Below are positions 33,962 to 42,439 of a stretch of 64,000 nucleotides of DNA, one piece after another. The DNA is from Olleya sp. Hel_I_94 (GTDB taxonomy: Bacteria; Bacteroidota; Bacteroidia; Flavobacteriales; Flavobacteriaceae), in assembly GCF_007827365.1 (NCBI RefSeq), contig NZ_VISI01000002.1, forward strand, positions 2,237,001 to 2,301,000. Direction: 5' to 3'. A program made the position numbers and the translations under genes. Within the stretch, counting starts at the first letter, position 1; every line of letters begins with the position of its first letter. A model generated the notes under the pieces. That model was not told the DNA's origin and did no database searches. It saw only the letters and a program-made list of their open reading frames with translations.

Positions 33962-36900
33962 TTTGTTGTTTAAAATACTGTTGTGCTTTTTGCTTATAAA
34001 TTTGCTGCAAAGGTAAGGTTTGCTTATTCAATATCTCAGTTGTATTAAAATATTGTTTAGCCTTATCTATTTGGTTGTTAGTTGTATTTTTAAACTCTGT
34101 TGTATTAGTTTCAGATTGTCGCTTTTGTTCTTGACCTTGTTGTAATACTGCATTTTCGAGTTTTAATAACTGATGCTGAATATTGTTCATTTTACTAAGC
34201 GTTTGATTAGTAAAACCTTTGTTAATTAAATCCACCTCAACCTGCTCCATGTCTTTTAATAATTGCTTTGCTTCTCTACTTTCGCCTAAACCTTCTTTAT
34301 CCAAGCGCTCTTCTAAAGCTTGACGCAACATTTGCTGTTCTTGATAAATTTTAAATAATTCAGCATTACCTTCTTCATTTAATCCATTATCACCTTGTTG
34401 ACTCCCACTTTGACCTTGACCATTTTCTCCTGGTTTACCACCTTCACCCTTACCTTCACCTTGTCCTTCTCCATCGCCATTCTCTCCTGATTTACCGTCT
34501 TTTCCATCCTTCCCACTTTCGCCAGCTTTTCCGTTTTCACCTGATTCACCTTTATCACCTTCTTCTCCCTTTTTGCCTTCTTTACCTTTTTTCATGGCTT
34601 CACCCATTTTTTTAGCTAACTCTTCTTGACTAATAATAATATCTGGCATTGGCATACCTCCTTCACCTTGTCCTGGAGATGGCATACCCATTTGGTTTTG
34701 CATATTATCTAAAGCACCACTTAAAAAATCAGCCAAATTATTGGCAGAAGTAACTACATATTGTTGTGACGATACACCTTGATAAATCTTATTTTCAGAA
34801 AACTCGTCTAAAGCCATATCTATATTATAATATACTTCGTTAATCTCTCTATTTATATCTTCAGAAAACTTAGGCTGTCTTAATGATATAGCAAAAAGAC
34901 TATCATCAACATGCTCAAAATGTGTACGAAGTTCTTTTTGTTTTTTAAGGTAAGTCGCATACTCATTATGATTAATTTCTATGCTTTTAAATTGTTTCAT
35001 CAAAGCTTCTTCATCCATAGAAAAAATCACCAAATTATCCAAGATCTGACGTAACATAGCAATATCTTCCTCTAGTTGCTCTTGCGCAGCACCAGCCATT
35101 TGCATCTGCATACTTTGGCTCATTTTTTTCATTTTTTGAGCTGCACTTTTTTGCTTTTGTTTTGCTGACTGTTGTTTATCTTTTTTTTGTTTCTCATCCT
35201 TAGCAGCTTCTTTTTCTTGTAACTGGTCACTTGCCTCTTGCTGCTCTTCCTTAATGTTTTCCTCGTTATTTTTGTCTCGAGGTACATCCATTGGGTTTTT
35301 TAAATCTTGATTATCCTTTTCTAAATCCTCTAATTGTTTTTGTAAATCTTCAAATTTTTTATTGATCTCGTCTTGTTTGTCACTAGTGTTTTCTTCCTCT
35401 TTACTATTAGCTAATTTGTCTTGTTCTTTTGCCAATTTATCAAGCTCGTCACTAATTTTTTCCATTTTTTTGGTCACATAATAACGTTTAGTAAGCTCTA
35501 CCAATTGTTCTAAACTTCGTTTTTGACTTTTAGCCTTTTTAGCAAGATTGTCCAACTTTTTTGTAAATTGCTCTTTACTAAATTTGTCTTTTAGTTTTTC
35601 TAATTCTTCAAGCAATTTTTCATCCTGCTTAAGTTGCTCTTCATTATCTTTAAGACGTTGTTTTAAATCTTCCTTAAACTGATCGTCTTCCTTTTTATCT
35701 TTTTGAAATTCGTCTAAATTATCCTTCAACTTTTTGTTGAATTGCTTCATCATTTGTTCTTGTTCTTTCTGACGTTTTAAAAAGTTTTCAAATTTTTTCT
35801 TATCATTAAAGTTTAATTCCGCTTTTTCTTTTTGCGTTTTAGATAACTCTTGTAATTCCTTTTGCTGTTTGTCAAATTTTTCTAAAGACTTATTTAAATC
35901 CTTAACGGTTTGATTTTGCTCTTGTAATTGCTTTTCTTCTTCCTCATCCTGTGTACGTTTTCTAAAATTAAACACAGAACTTTTAGTACTTTTAATACTA
36001 TTAACAGCGTCGTTATCAAATACCTCAAAATACAAATCGTAAGACACACCTGCATCTACTGATAAGTTATTAGGAAAACTGCTTATAAATTGATCAAAAT
36101 TAGATTTTGCGACTGGAATGTTTAGCGTTTTTTTACCAGCTGGATTATCCTTTGGATAATACACCAATTGTAGTTTACTTAATCCATAATCATCACTTAC
36201 TTGTCCTTTAAAATATAAGGTTTGATTATCCAAACTATCTACCTTAACTTCTAACTTTAAATCAGGATATTGATCTTTGATAATAGTAATGCCGTAAGCT
36301 AAGTTTTCGTAATTTTTAATTGACTTATTACTGGTGCTAATATTGTAATCAAAATTAGCATATACCTTTTTTGAGATCTCAAAATAACCAGATTTTATGC
36401 TAGAAAAAACAAGAGTATCTGTACTTATTAAATCGACCTTTTCTGTTGCTTTAGTTTTAAGCTGCCATGTAATTTTGGTTCCTTGTGGTACAATTGCATT
36501 ACCAATACCTTTTAAAGTTTCGTTACGTTTATTGGTATAGTTTGGATACTCCAAATGCATATCAAACCCAACCAATGTAGGTACTTCTACAACTTTTAAA
36601 GTGTATGGTTTACTAGTAACACCATTAGCAGTAAAATTAAAAGTTATGTCTGTATTGGGTTGTTCAAAAACGTATTCAAAAGTTCCGGATTGACGTTGTT
36701 GCAAATAATAAGTTTCGTTATTGTAAGTAATTTTAACATTATCAGGTACTACGTCGCCTTGCGTTGTTGCTAACAACCTAAATTCTTTATTTTGAGTAGT
36801 TTGTAAATTTTCATTTAACACAAAAAAAGTAAAAGGAGCAGGAGGCTCATAAGCAGTTTGATAATTAACAACCCTTTTGTAGCTATCGCTAAACCAATTT

Positions 36901-37445
36901 AACTTACCAAAAATAGCAGCAATTACAAATATTAAAATAGGTATAGCTGCATATTTTAAATATTTTATGTTTTGTTTAAAATTAACTGCTAACTTAAACG
37001 GTATTGGGCTTAATTCTTCTGATTTTTGATCAATACTTGCCAATAATAATTCCGATTGACTACCAGCTTCCTTTAATTGTAAAACATTAAGTAACTTATC
37101 GTTAACTTCTGGAAAATGATTACCAATAATTGAAGATGCTTTTTTATAATCAATACCTTTTTTAAGTTTAAATAATCTAGCTAATGGTAGGACAATAAAT
37201 CTAACAAACAGGGTTAATTCGACAACTATAAACATCCAAAACAAAACGGTTCTAGCGGTTGGACTTAGCCATAAAAAATGTTCGATTAACAGTGTAAAAA
37301 TAAAATACAGCAAGCCAATACTAAAAAATAATAGCGCACCTTTAATCAACTCATTAGTATAATATTTTCTAATAAATTGCTCTAATTTGGTCTGTATAGT
37401 ATAAAAATTATTCAAGTAATTGCTATTTAACTGACTAAAATACAT
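33954..37445 (-). CDS. DUF4175 family protein with coiled coils and a collagen-like tract
   Basis: This 1163-residue protein is recognised from memory as the Bacteroidota DUF4175 family; no function is known to me. Spans lie near residues 35-55, 62-80 and 165-185. Beta-rich Ig-like segments occupy about 190-490. An extremely charged Lys/Glu/Gln coiled-coil region follows (about 490-800). At about 958-1018 there is a Gly-x-y repeat tract (GEEGDKGESGENGKAGESG and onward) that resembles collagen-like sequence. It ends with another Gln-rich helical region. It is probably an inner-membrane protein with a large periplasmic part. It overlaps ybeY by 8 bases. Confidence 0.8.
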   Translation of the reverse strand: MYFSQLNSNYLNNFYTIQTKLEQFIRKYYTNELIKGALLFFSIGLLYFIFTLLIEHFLWLSPTARTVLFWMFIVVELTLFVRFIVLPLARLFKLKKGIDYKKASSIIGNHFPEVNDKLLNVLQLKEAGSQSELLLASIDQKSEELSPIPFKLAVNFKQNIKYLKYAAIPILIFVIAAIFGKLNWFSDSYKRVVNYQTAYEPPAPFTFFVLNENLQTTQNKEFRLLATTQGDVVPDNVKITYNNETYYLQQRQSGTFEYVFEQPNTDITFNFTANGVTSKPYTLKVVEVPTLVGFDMHLEYPNYTNKRNETLKGIGNAIVPQGTKITWQLKTKATEKVDLISTDTLVFSSIKSGYFEISKKVYANFDYNISTSNKSIKNYENLAYGITIIKDQYPDLKLEVKVDSLDNQTLYFKGQVSDDYGLSKLQLVYYPKDNPAGKKTLNIPVAKSNFDQFISSFPNNLSVDAGVSYDLYFEVFDNDAVNSIKSTKSSVFNFRKRTQDEEEEKQLQEQNQTVKDLNKSLEKFDKQQKELQELSKTQKEKAELNFNDKKKFENFLKRQKEQEQMMKQFNKKLKDNLDEFQKDKKEDDQFKEDLKQRLKDNEEQLKQDEKLLEELEKLKDKFSKEQFTKKLDNLAKKAKSQKRSLEQLVELTKRYYVTKKMEKISDELDKLAKEQDKLANSKEEENTSDKQDEINKKFEDLQKQLEDLEKDNQDLKNPMDVPRDKNNEENIKEEQQEASDQLQEKEAAKDEKQKKDKQQSAKQKQKSAAQKMKKMSQSMQMQMAGAAQEQLEEDIAMLRQILDNLVIFSMDEEALMKQFKSIEINHNEYATYLKKQKELRTHFEHVDDSLFAISLRQPKFSEDINREINEVYYNIDMALDEFSENKIYQGVSSQQYVVTSANNLADFLSGALDNMQNQMGMPSPGQGEGGMPMPDIIISQEELAKKMGEAMKKGKEGKKGEEGDKGESGENGKAGESGKDGKDGKSGENGDGEGQGEGKGEGGKPGENGQGQSGSQQGDNGLNEEGNAELFKIYQEQQMLRQALEERLDKEGLGESREAKQLLKDMEQVEVDLINKGFTNQTLSKMNNIQHQLLKLENAVLQQGQEQKRQSETNTTEFKNTTNNQIDKAKQYFNTTEILNKQTLPLQQIYKQKAQQYFKQQND

Positions 37446-37550
37446 TTTTATTTTTACACCTAAATATTTAGGATTATAAGTTATTGTTAAAGGTAATCGC
37501 TTACGCGGAAAAAAAAGCCTGTGTATAAAGCTGTTCTTTATCCTTATTTT

Positions 37551-37582
37551 TTTGCTGTTTCTACTACTCTATTCTATCTTTG
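37551..37582 (+). promoter_or_regulatory. Bacteroidota-type promoter of gltX
   Basis: TTTG at 37551-37554 is followed after 20 bases by TATCTTTG at 37575-37582, an exact fit to the TTTG-N20-TAnnTTTG consensus. The ATG at 37602 lies 19 bases further on. The promoter lies within the apparent 5' extension of the reading frame, which argues against any start upstream of 37602. Confidence 0.75.
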
Positions 37583-37601
37583 CAAGCTCAAACAAAACAA
37601 G

Positions 37602-39110
37602 ATGTCAAAACAAGTCATAGTGCGTTTTGCACCAAGTCCAACAGGACCTTTACATATTGGAGGTGTACGTACAGCTCTTTTTAACTATTTATTTGCCAAA
37701 AAACATAACGGAACTTTTGTATTACGTATTGAGGATACAGATCAAAATCGTTATGTAGAAGGTGCAGAGCAATACATTGTGGACGCCTTAAATTGGTGTA
37801 ATATCCCTTTTGATGAAGGACCAGGTAAAAACGAAAAATTTGGACCTTACAGACAAAGTGAACGTAAAGCTTTATATAAACAATATGCTGACCAATTAAT
37901 TGCTAGCGGAAATGCTTACTATGCTTTTGATACGTCAGAGGAATTAGATTTTCATAGAACTCAAGACGAGTCTAATGGTAAAACGTTTATTTATAATTGG
38001 CATAATCGCTTAAATTTAAGCAACTCGTTAGCTCTTACAGAAACGCAAGTTAAAGCTAAATTAGATGCTGGAGACGATTACGTTATTAGATTTAAAAGTC
38101 CACAAGATCAAACACTACATTTAAAAGATATTATTCGTGGTGATATTAAAATAGATACTAACGTTTTAGATGATAAAGTATTATTTAAAAGCGATGGTAT
38201 GCCTACGTACCACTTAGCAAATATTGTAGATGACCATTTAATGGAAATTACGCATGTTATACGAGGTGAAGAATGGTTACCAAGTTTAGCATTACACTTT
38301 CAATTATACCAAGCTTTTGGATGGGAACAACCAGAATTTGCACATTTACCATTAATATTAAAGCCAACAGGAAAAGGAAAATTAAGTAAGCGTGATGGTG
38401 ATAAGTTAGGTTTTCCAGTGTTTCCTTTAGCGTGGAATCCAGAATTTGGTGATAGCGCTACTGGTTATAAAGAAGAAGGCTACTTTGCAGAGGCAGTTAT
38501 TAACTTTTTAGCTTTTTTAGGTTGGAATCCTGGTACAGAACAAGAGATTTTTGAGTTAGAAGAATTAGTTGCTGCTTTTGATTTAAGCAGAGTAAATAAA
38601 GCAGGAGCACGTTTTGATCCAGATAAAATTAAATGGTTTAATCACCATTACATGCAAGAGCAATCTAACGACGATTTAGCAGAAGCTTTTCAAAAAAACC
38701 ACAAACAATTAGAGGCAATTGATGTAAATTATATAGCATTAGTTGTTGGATTAATTAAAGAACGTGCCACATTTGTCAATGACTTTTGGGATTTAAGCAG
38801 TTACTTTTTTGTTGCTCCAGAAAGTTATGATGAAAAAGCTTCTAAAAAAGCCTTTAAAGAGGATACTAAGGCTATAATGACAGATGTTTTAGCTATTGTA
38901 TCTAACATTGAAGATTTTGAAGTGGAAACCCTTCAAAAAGACATAAAAGGATGGATTACTTCAAATGACATCGGTTTTGGTAAAGTAATGATGCCTTTAC
39001 GTTTGGCTTTAGTTGGTGCCTTACAAGGACCTGATGTTTTTGATATAATGTATATGATTGGTAAAAACGAAAGTATCAAACGCATAGAACAACTAATTAA
39101 AAGTATATAA
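37602..39110 (+). CDS. gltX: glutamate--tRNA ligase
   Basis: The product has 502 residues from ATG 37602. The frame is open 27 codons further upstream, but that part contains the promoter. MSKQVIVRFAPSPTGPLHIG begins the class I synthetase fold with its HIGH-type motif (HIGG). EDTDQNRYVEGAEQYIVDAL and HLPLILKPTGKGKLSKRDGD (the KMSKS-type motif, here KLSKR) follow, and an all-helical anticodon-binding domain closes the protein. It charges tRNA-Glu. It is a plus-strand single gene, divergent from the DUF4175 gene and followed by a strong bidirectional terminator. Confidence 0.97.
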   Translation: MSKQVIVRFAPSPTGPLHIGGVRTALFNYLFAKKHNGTFVLRIEDTDQNRYVEGAEQYIVDALNWCNIPFDEGPGKNEKFGPYRQSERKALYKQYADQLIASGNAYYAFDTSEELDFHRTQDESNGKTFIYNWHNRLNLSNSLALTETQVKAKLDAGDDYVIRFKSPQDQTLHLKDIIRGDIKIDTNVLDDKVLFKSDGMPTYHLANIVDDHLMEITHVIRGEEWLPSLALHFQLYQAFGWEQPEFAHLPLILKPTGKGKLSKRDGDKLGFPVFPLAWNPEFGDSATGYKEEGYFAEAVINFLAFLGWNPGTEQEIFELEELVAAFDLSRVNKAGARFDPDKIKWFNHHYMQEQSNDDLAEAFQKNHKQLEAIDVNYIALVVGLIKERATFVNDFWDLSSYFFVAPESYDEKASKKAFKEDTKAIMTDVLAIVSNIEDFEVETLQKDIKGWITSNDIGFGKVMMPLRLALVGALQGPDVFDIMYMIGKNESIKRIEQLIKSI

Positions 39111-39113
39111 AAC

Positions 39114-39144
39114 AAAAAAGCCATCTAAATTAGATGGCTTTTTT
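39114..39144. terminator. bidirectional rho-independent terminator
   Basis: A near-uninterrupted palindrome (GCCATCTAA and TTAGATGGC around one A) flanked by A6 and T6 lies between the convergent gltX and outer-membrane barrel genes. Confidence 0.87.
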
Positions 39145-39168
39145 AATGTCTTTTATGTAGTATAAAAC

Positions 39169-39852
39169 CTAAAAAGTTAACATTCCTGTAAAGGCAAACA
39201 TGCTTTGGTTTCCTTTAAAATCTCTACCTAATGCTTGATTAAAATCTGAGTCATTTAAAGCACCTAAAATATTAGTAAACCCATAAATGTATTGGGCTCT
39301 TAATTTAAAAAAGCCAATACCTAAAGTTGCACCAACAGTACCATTAACATTAAAGTTATTTAAATCCTTTACTGCTTTAGCCTGAACGGTATCAAAATCT
39401 GCTAATATAAAGTCTTCTTGTTGGTCATCACTTAACTCTAAATCACTATTATATTGTAACATAGGACCAAAATCTATAGTAAAATGAGAGCTTCTAAAAG
39501 GTTTAGCATGCCATAAAAATTGTACTTGAGCAGTAAAAATTTTATACTCCACATCTTGTGCTAATAAAGTAGATGCTAAATCAAATCCAGTTGTACTAAT
39601 CGTGTTTTCAGACAATTGCATACCGTAACTAACATTAAACCATTTTTGAGGTATATCCACTGTAGCAGTCATGTTAGCAATCCAACCGTCTCCTTTTTTA
39701 GTTTCAAAATTGTCTGTAATGATATCAAATTGAGTGATTCCTCCTCCCAAAGAAAATCCGTTTTTAATTTTATAACTTGTATGTTGACCAAAGTTTTTTG
39801 TAACAAAACCTATAGTAAGTGCTACTAATAAGATGAATTGAATTTTTTTCAT
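39169..39852 (-). CDS. outer membrane beta-barrel protein
   Basis: The 227-residue protein has a signal peptide (MKKIQFILLVALTIGFVTKNFGQ). The mature part is a series of alternating hydrophobic/polar strands with aromatic girdle residues, for example WFNVSYGMQLSEN, FTAQVQFLWHAKPF, HFTIDFGPMLQYNSDL, GTVGATLGIGFFKLRAQYIYG. It ends in Phe (FAFTGMLTF), the usual signal for BAM insertion. This is the pattern of an eight- to ten-strand porin-like barrel (PorT/OmpW-like size). The function is unknown. A TATATTTG element lies 22 bases before the start. Confidence 0.75.
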   Translation of the reverse strand: MKKIQFILLVALTIGFVTKNFGQHTSYKIKNGFSLGGGITQFDIITDNFETKKGDGWIANMTATVDIPQKWFNVSYGMQLSENTISTTGFDLASTLLAQDVEYKIFTAQVQFLWHAKPFRSSHFTIDFGPMLQYNSDLELSDDQQEDFILADFDTVQAKAVKDLNNFNVNGTVGATLGIGFFKLRAQYIYGFTNILGALNDSDFNQALGRDFKGNQSMFAFTGMLTF

Positions 39853-39874
39853 AGTAAATTAAGGGGTTTGTCCG

Positions 39875-39882
39875 CAAATATA
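39875..39882 (-). promoter_or_regulatory. putative -7 promoter element for the beta-barrel gene
   Basis: TATATTTG on the minus strand matches TAnnTTTG, about 22 bases before the ATG at 39852. The -33 element is not clear. Confidence 0.38.
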
Positions 39883-39929
39883 ACTTAATTTAGTAACCAT
39901 AGTAGTATAACCATTAAAATCCATTTTTC

Positions 39930-40850
39930 ATGAATCCAACACTTATTATCCTAATAGTCCTTGTACTATTTGTCTTTTTATCCTCATTTTTTGTTGTAAA
40001 ACAACAAACAGCTGTTATTGTAGAGCGTTTTGGTAAATTCCATAGCATACGCCAATCAGGATTACATCTAAAGATTCCTGTAGTAGATAAAATAGCAGGT
40101 AGATTAAGCTTAAAAATCCAACAATTAGATGTCATTATTGAAACTAAAACCTTAGATGATGTATTTGTACGTCTTAAAGTATCTGTACAATATCGTGTAA
40201 TTAGTCAAAAAGTTTATGATGCTTTTTACAAATTAGATTATCCACATGAACAAATTACAAGTTATGTGTTTGATGTGGTACGTGCCGAAGTACCTAAAAT
40301 GAAATTAGATGATGTATTTGTTAGAAAAGATGATATTGCAATTGCAGTAAAAACTGAATTAAATGATGCCATGTCAGACTATGGTTTTGACATTATTAAA
40401 ACCTTAGTAACAGATATAGATCCAGATGCTCAAGTAAAAGCTGCAATGAACCGTATAAATGCTGCAGACAGAGAAAAAACTGCTGCGCAATTTGAAGGAG
40501 ATGCTGCACGTATCTTAATAGTTGAAAAAGCTAAAGCTGAAGCTGAAAGTAAGCGTTTACAAGGTCAAGGTATTGCAGACCAAAGACGTGAGATTGCTAG
40601 AGGTCTAGAAGAGTCTGTAGATGTATTAAATCGTGTTGGTATTAACAGTCAAGAAGCATCTGCTTTAATTGTAGTTACACAACATTATGATACATTACAA
40701 GCTATTGGTAGTGAGACTAACAGTAACTTAATATTATTACCAAACTCACCTCAAGCAGGTAGTACAATGCTAAACGATATGGTTGCAAGTTTTACAGCAA
40801 GTAATCAAATTGGAGAAGCGATGAAAAACGCAAAGAAAAAGGAAAACTAA
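39930..40850 (+). CDS. SPFH/Band 7 domain membrane protein (stomatin/HflC-like)
   Basis: The 306-residue protein has an N-terminal membrane helix (LIILIVLVLFVFLSSFFVV). A Band 7 domain covers about 24-200: QQTAVIVERFGKFHSIRQSG, then LKIPVVDKI and DVFVRLKVSVQYRV. A helical segment rich in Ala/Glu (AAQFEGDAARILIVEKAKAE) lies at about 185-225. These proteins form ring-like membrane scaffolds in ordered lipid domains and modulate proteolysis or trafficking. No NfeD gene is adjacent. Length is typical for slipin/QmcA-type members. A strong terminator follows directly. Confidence 0.93.
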   Translation: MNPTLIILIVLVLFVFLSSFFVVKQQTAVIVERFGKFHSIRQSGLHLKIPVVDKIAGRLSLKIQQLDVIIETKTLDDVFVRLKVSVQYRVISQKVYDAFYKLDYPHEQITSYVFDVVRAEVPKMKLDDVFVRKDDIAIAVKTELNDAMSDYGFDIIKTLVTDIDPDAQVKAAMNRINAADREKTAAQFEGDAARILIVEKAKAEAESKRLQGQGIADQRREIARGLEESVDVLNRVGINSQEASALIVVTQHYDTLQAIGSETNSNLILLPNSPQAGSTMLNDMVASFTASNQIGEAMKNAKKKEN

Positions 40851-40866
40851 TCCTTCAGTTTATACT

Positions 40867-40899
40867 AAAAAAGCCTCACATTTTGTGAGGCTTTTTTTT
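40867..40899. terminator. bidirectional rho-independent terminator
   Basis: Arms GCCTCACA and TGTGAGGC around TTT, flanked by A6 and T8, lie between the SPFH gene and the convergent 69-residue protein gene. The stop codon of the latter falls in the T-tract. Confidence 0.87.
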
Positions 40900-41107
40900 A
40901 TGAGTTAGATTTATATTTATCAACCATTTCATTTAAACTATTTAAATAATTTTGTAATGATTCCGTATCCACTTTAGCATCACTATTATCACCATGTGGT
41001 AAGGTAATCCTGGTTTCATCTAGATACTTTTGAAGCTCTGGATAATGTTCTTTAATTTCAATTGTTTTTTGAGATATTTTTGTTAATAGTTCTTGAGACG
41101 TATTCAT
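40898..41107 (-). CDS. small conserved hypothetical protein
   Basis: The 69-residue acidic, helical protein (NTSQELLTKISQKTIEIKEH...YLNSLNEMVDKYKSNS) has no signal peptide or spans. I do not recognise a family. The composition and codon use look like the neighbours, and the stop codon sits exactly at the terminator hairpin at 40867-40899, which supports it being a real, separately ended gene. The layout suggests a helix-turn-helix hairpin that could dimerise. Function unknown. Confidence 0.6.
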   Translation of the reverse strand: MNTSQELLTKISQKTIEIKEHYPELQKYLDETRITLPHGDNSDAKVDTESLQNYLNSLNEMVDKYKSNS

Positions 41108-41192
41108 AGCTGTATGATTTTAAGTTATTTACCTAAATTAATGTAAAGGCGTTTCAAAACAAAAAATATAATGCTAAAGATTTACTAAAGTC

Positions 41193-42350
41193 TTATTTAA
41201 ATGGATGTCTTTCCTCCCATTTTGAAGTAGGATTTAATGTGTTTACAATATACTTTAAAGTTGGATTTAAAATTAAATTGTCAGTATGCTTAATATATAT
41301 ACTCATAGCATTAGGCTTAGCACCAACTGAGCTTTTAATCTCCATTGCAGTTCTAGCATAAACCACCTTTTTAAACCCATTTGTAATTGCAAAATCTAAC
41401 ATATCGTACAACATATTTAAATACAATTGGTACTTGGATTGAAAATCCGGATTATAACCTAAAAAGTAAGTTTCTAACTGGTTATTGTTTAAAATTAAGG
41501 TATAAAACCCTATTAATTGATCATTTAGATAATACCCAAACAGCCTAAAATCTTGATCTAATTCTTTTTTTAAGTTGAAAAAATGCCTTTTATCCAACAC
41601 AAAAGAATTAACCTTAGCATTATCCGAAACGTTTTTATATAACCTATATATAGCTTCGGATGCTAAATTTATTTCATTTAAATCTAATTCCTTTTTAATA
41701 ATATTAGTTGCTTTTTTTAAAGCAGATTTGTAACGACTTCTGTACTTTTTACTTAATGCTAAAACGTAATCTTTACTACTACTCCAACTTGGTATTATAT
41801 CCAAAACCATATTAGGCTGGACTTGTAATTTATATAACTTGTTTTTAGTAAATAAATGTTGATATTGATGGATGTTATCGTTTTCAAAATAGTCTTTAAA
41901 ACATATTATCCTAACACGTTTTTTGTCTTCCTTTTTAATTTGAAATGATAACGCGTCAATAACTTTAAAAATAGTATCCAAAAACAGGGTTTGAGAAATC
42001 ATTTTAGTATTAAAATACAGACCATGTTGACCAGTATGCATCAAATTACCAACAATTAAAGCATTACCTCTAACTACAGTAGCTATTAAAGCTTTTGTAA
42101 GACGTTTTAAGACATTATCTGTAGGATTTCTAAGGACATCATCAAGATATAACTGCACGCGTTGTATAATAGCTATTCCTACCAAATTATTATCCTTAAA
42201 AATGCCAATATAATTAGTACTAATATTTTTTGGACAAGAGTGCTCTAAGGCTTTTAAAAAAGGAGTTTTTAAAAACAAATCATTAGTCGGTAAAGCATCC
42301 CAATAATCAGGGAGATCTATAACCGATTTATAAATTTTAAAGTGAATCAC
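41193..42350 (-). CDS. FemAB/BioF2-like GNAT acyltransferase
   Basis: The product has 385 residues with a GTG start at 42350 (GTG ATT CAC). The sequence matches the Acetyltransf_6/FemAB-like type: two GNAT-like halves, with LSKKYRSRYKSALKKA in the middle (the conserved K-x-R-x2-R/K helix). FRLFGYYLNDQLIGFYTLIL then gives a core strand pair, and ETYFLGYNPDFQSKYQLYLNML matches the G-x2-x2-Y-x3-N block. Such proteins transfer acyl or aminoacyl groups in peptidoglycan-bridge, lipid or polysaccharide assembly. The substrate here is unknown. Confidence 0.8.
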   Translation of the reverse strand: MIHFKIYKSVIDLPDYWDALPTNDLFLKTPFLKALEHSCPKNISTNYIGIFKDNNLVGIAIIQRVQLYLDDVLRNPTDNVLKRLTKALIATVVRGNALIVGNLMHTGQHGLYFNTKMISQTLFLDTIFKVIDALSFQIKKEDKKRVRIICFKDYFENDNIHQYQHLFTKNKLYKLQVQPNMVLDIIPSWSSSKDYVLALSKKYRSRYKSALKKATNIIKKELDLNEINLASEAIYRLYKNVSDNAKVNSFVLDKRHFFNLKKELDQDFRLFGYYLNDQLIGFYTLILNNNQLETYFLGYNPDFQSKYQLYLNMLYDMLDFAITNGFKKVVYARTAMEIKSSVGAKPNAMSIYIKHTDNLILNPTLKYIVNTLNPTSKWEERHPFK

Positions 42351-42439
42351 GAGTATAAATAAAAGACTAATAACTAATTAATTGGTCTATATTAATATAA
42401 AACTTTACAAAATACAAGCTGTAAAAGTCTCCTAAAGTA

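Noticed and set aside
34390..34570. The Gly-rich repetitive stretch as a DNA satellite or minisatellite
   Set aside because: Triplet periodicity follows the Gly-x-y protein repeat within a long open frame, and codons vary, so it is a protein-level repeat.
37459..37472. CCTAAATATTTAGG, a 14-bp palindrome upstream of the DUF4175 gene, as an operator
   Set aside because: A single A/T-rich palindrome in AT-rich DNA with no second copy or nearby regulator is weak evidence.
37521..37601. An N-terminal extension of gltX (27 extra codons)
   Set aside because: It contains the complete TTTG-N20-TAnnTTTG promoter, and MSKQVIVRFAPSPTG is the expected N-terminus.
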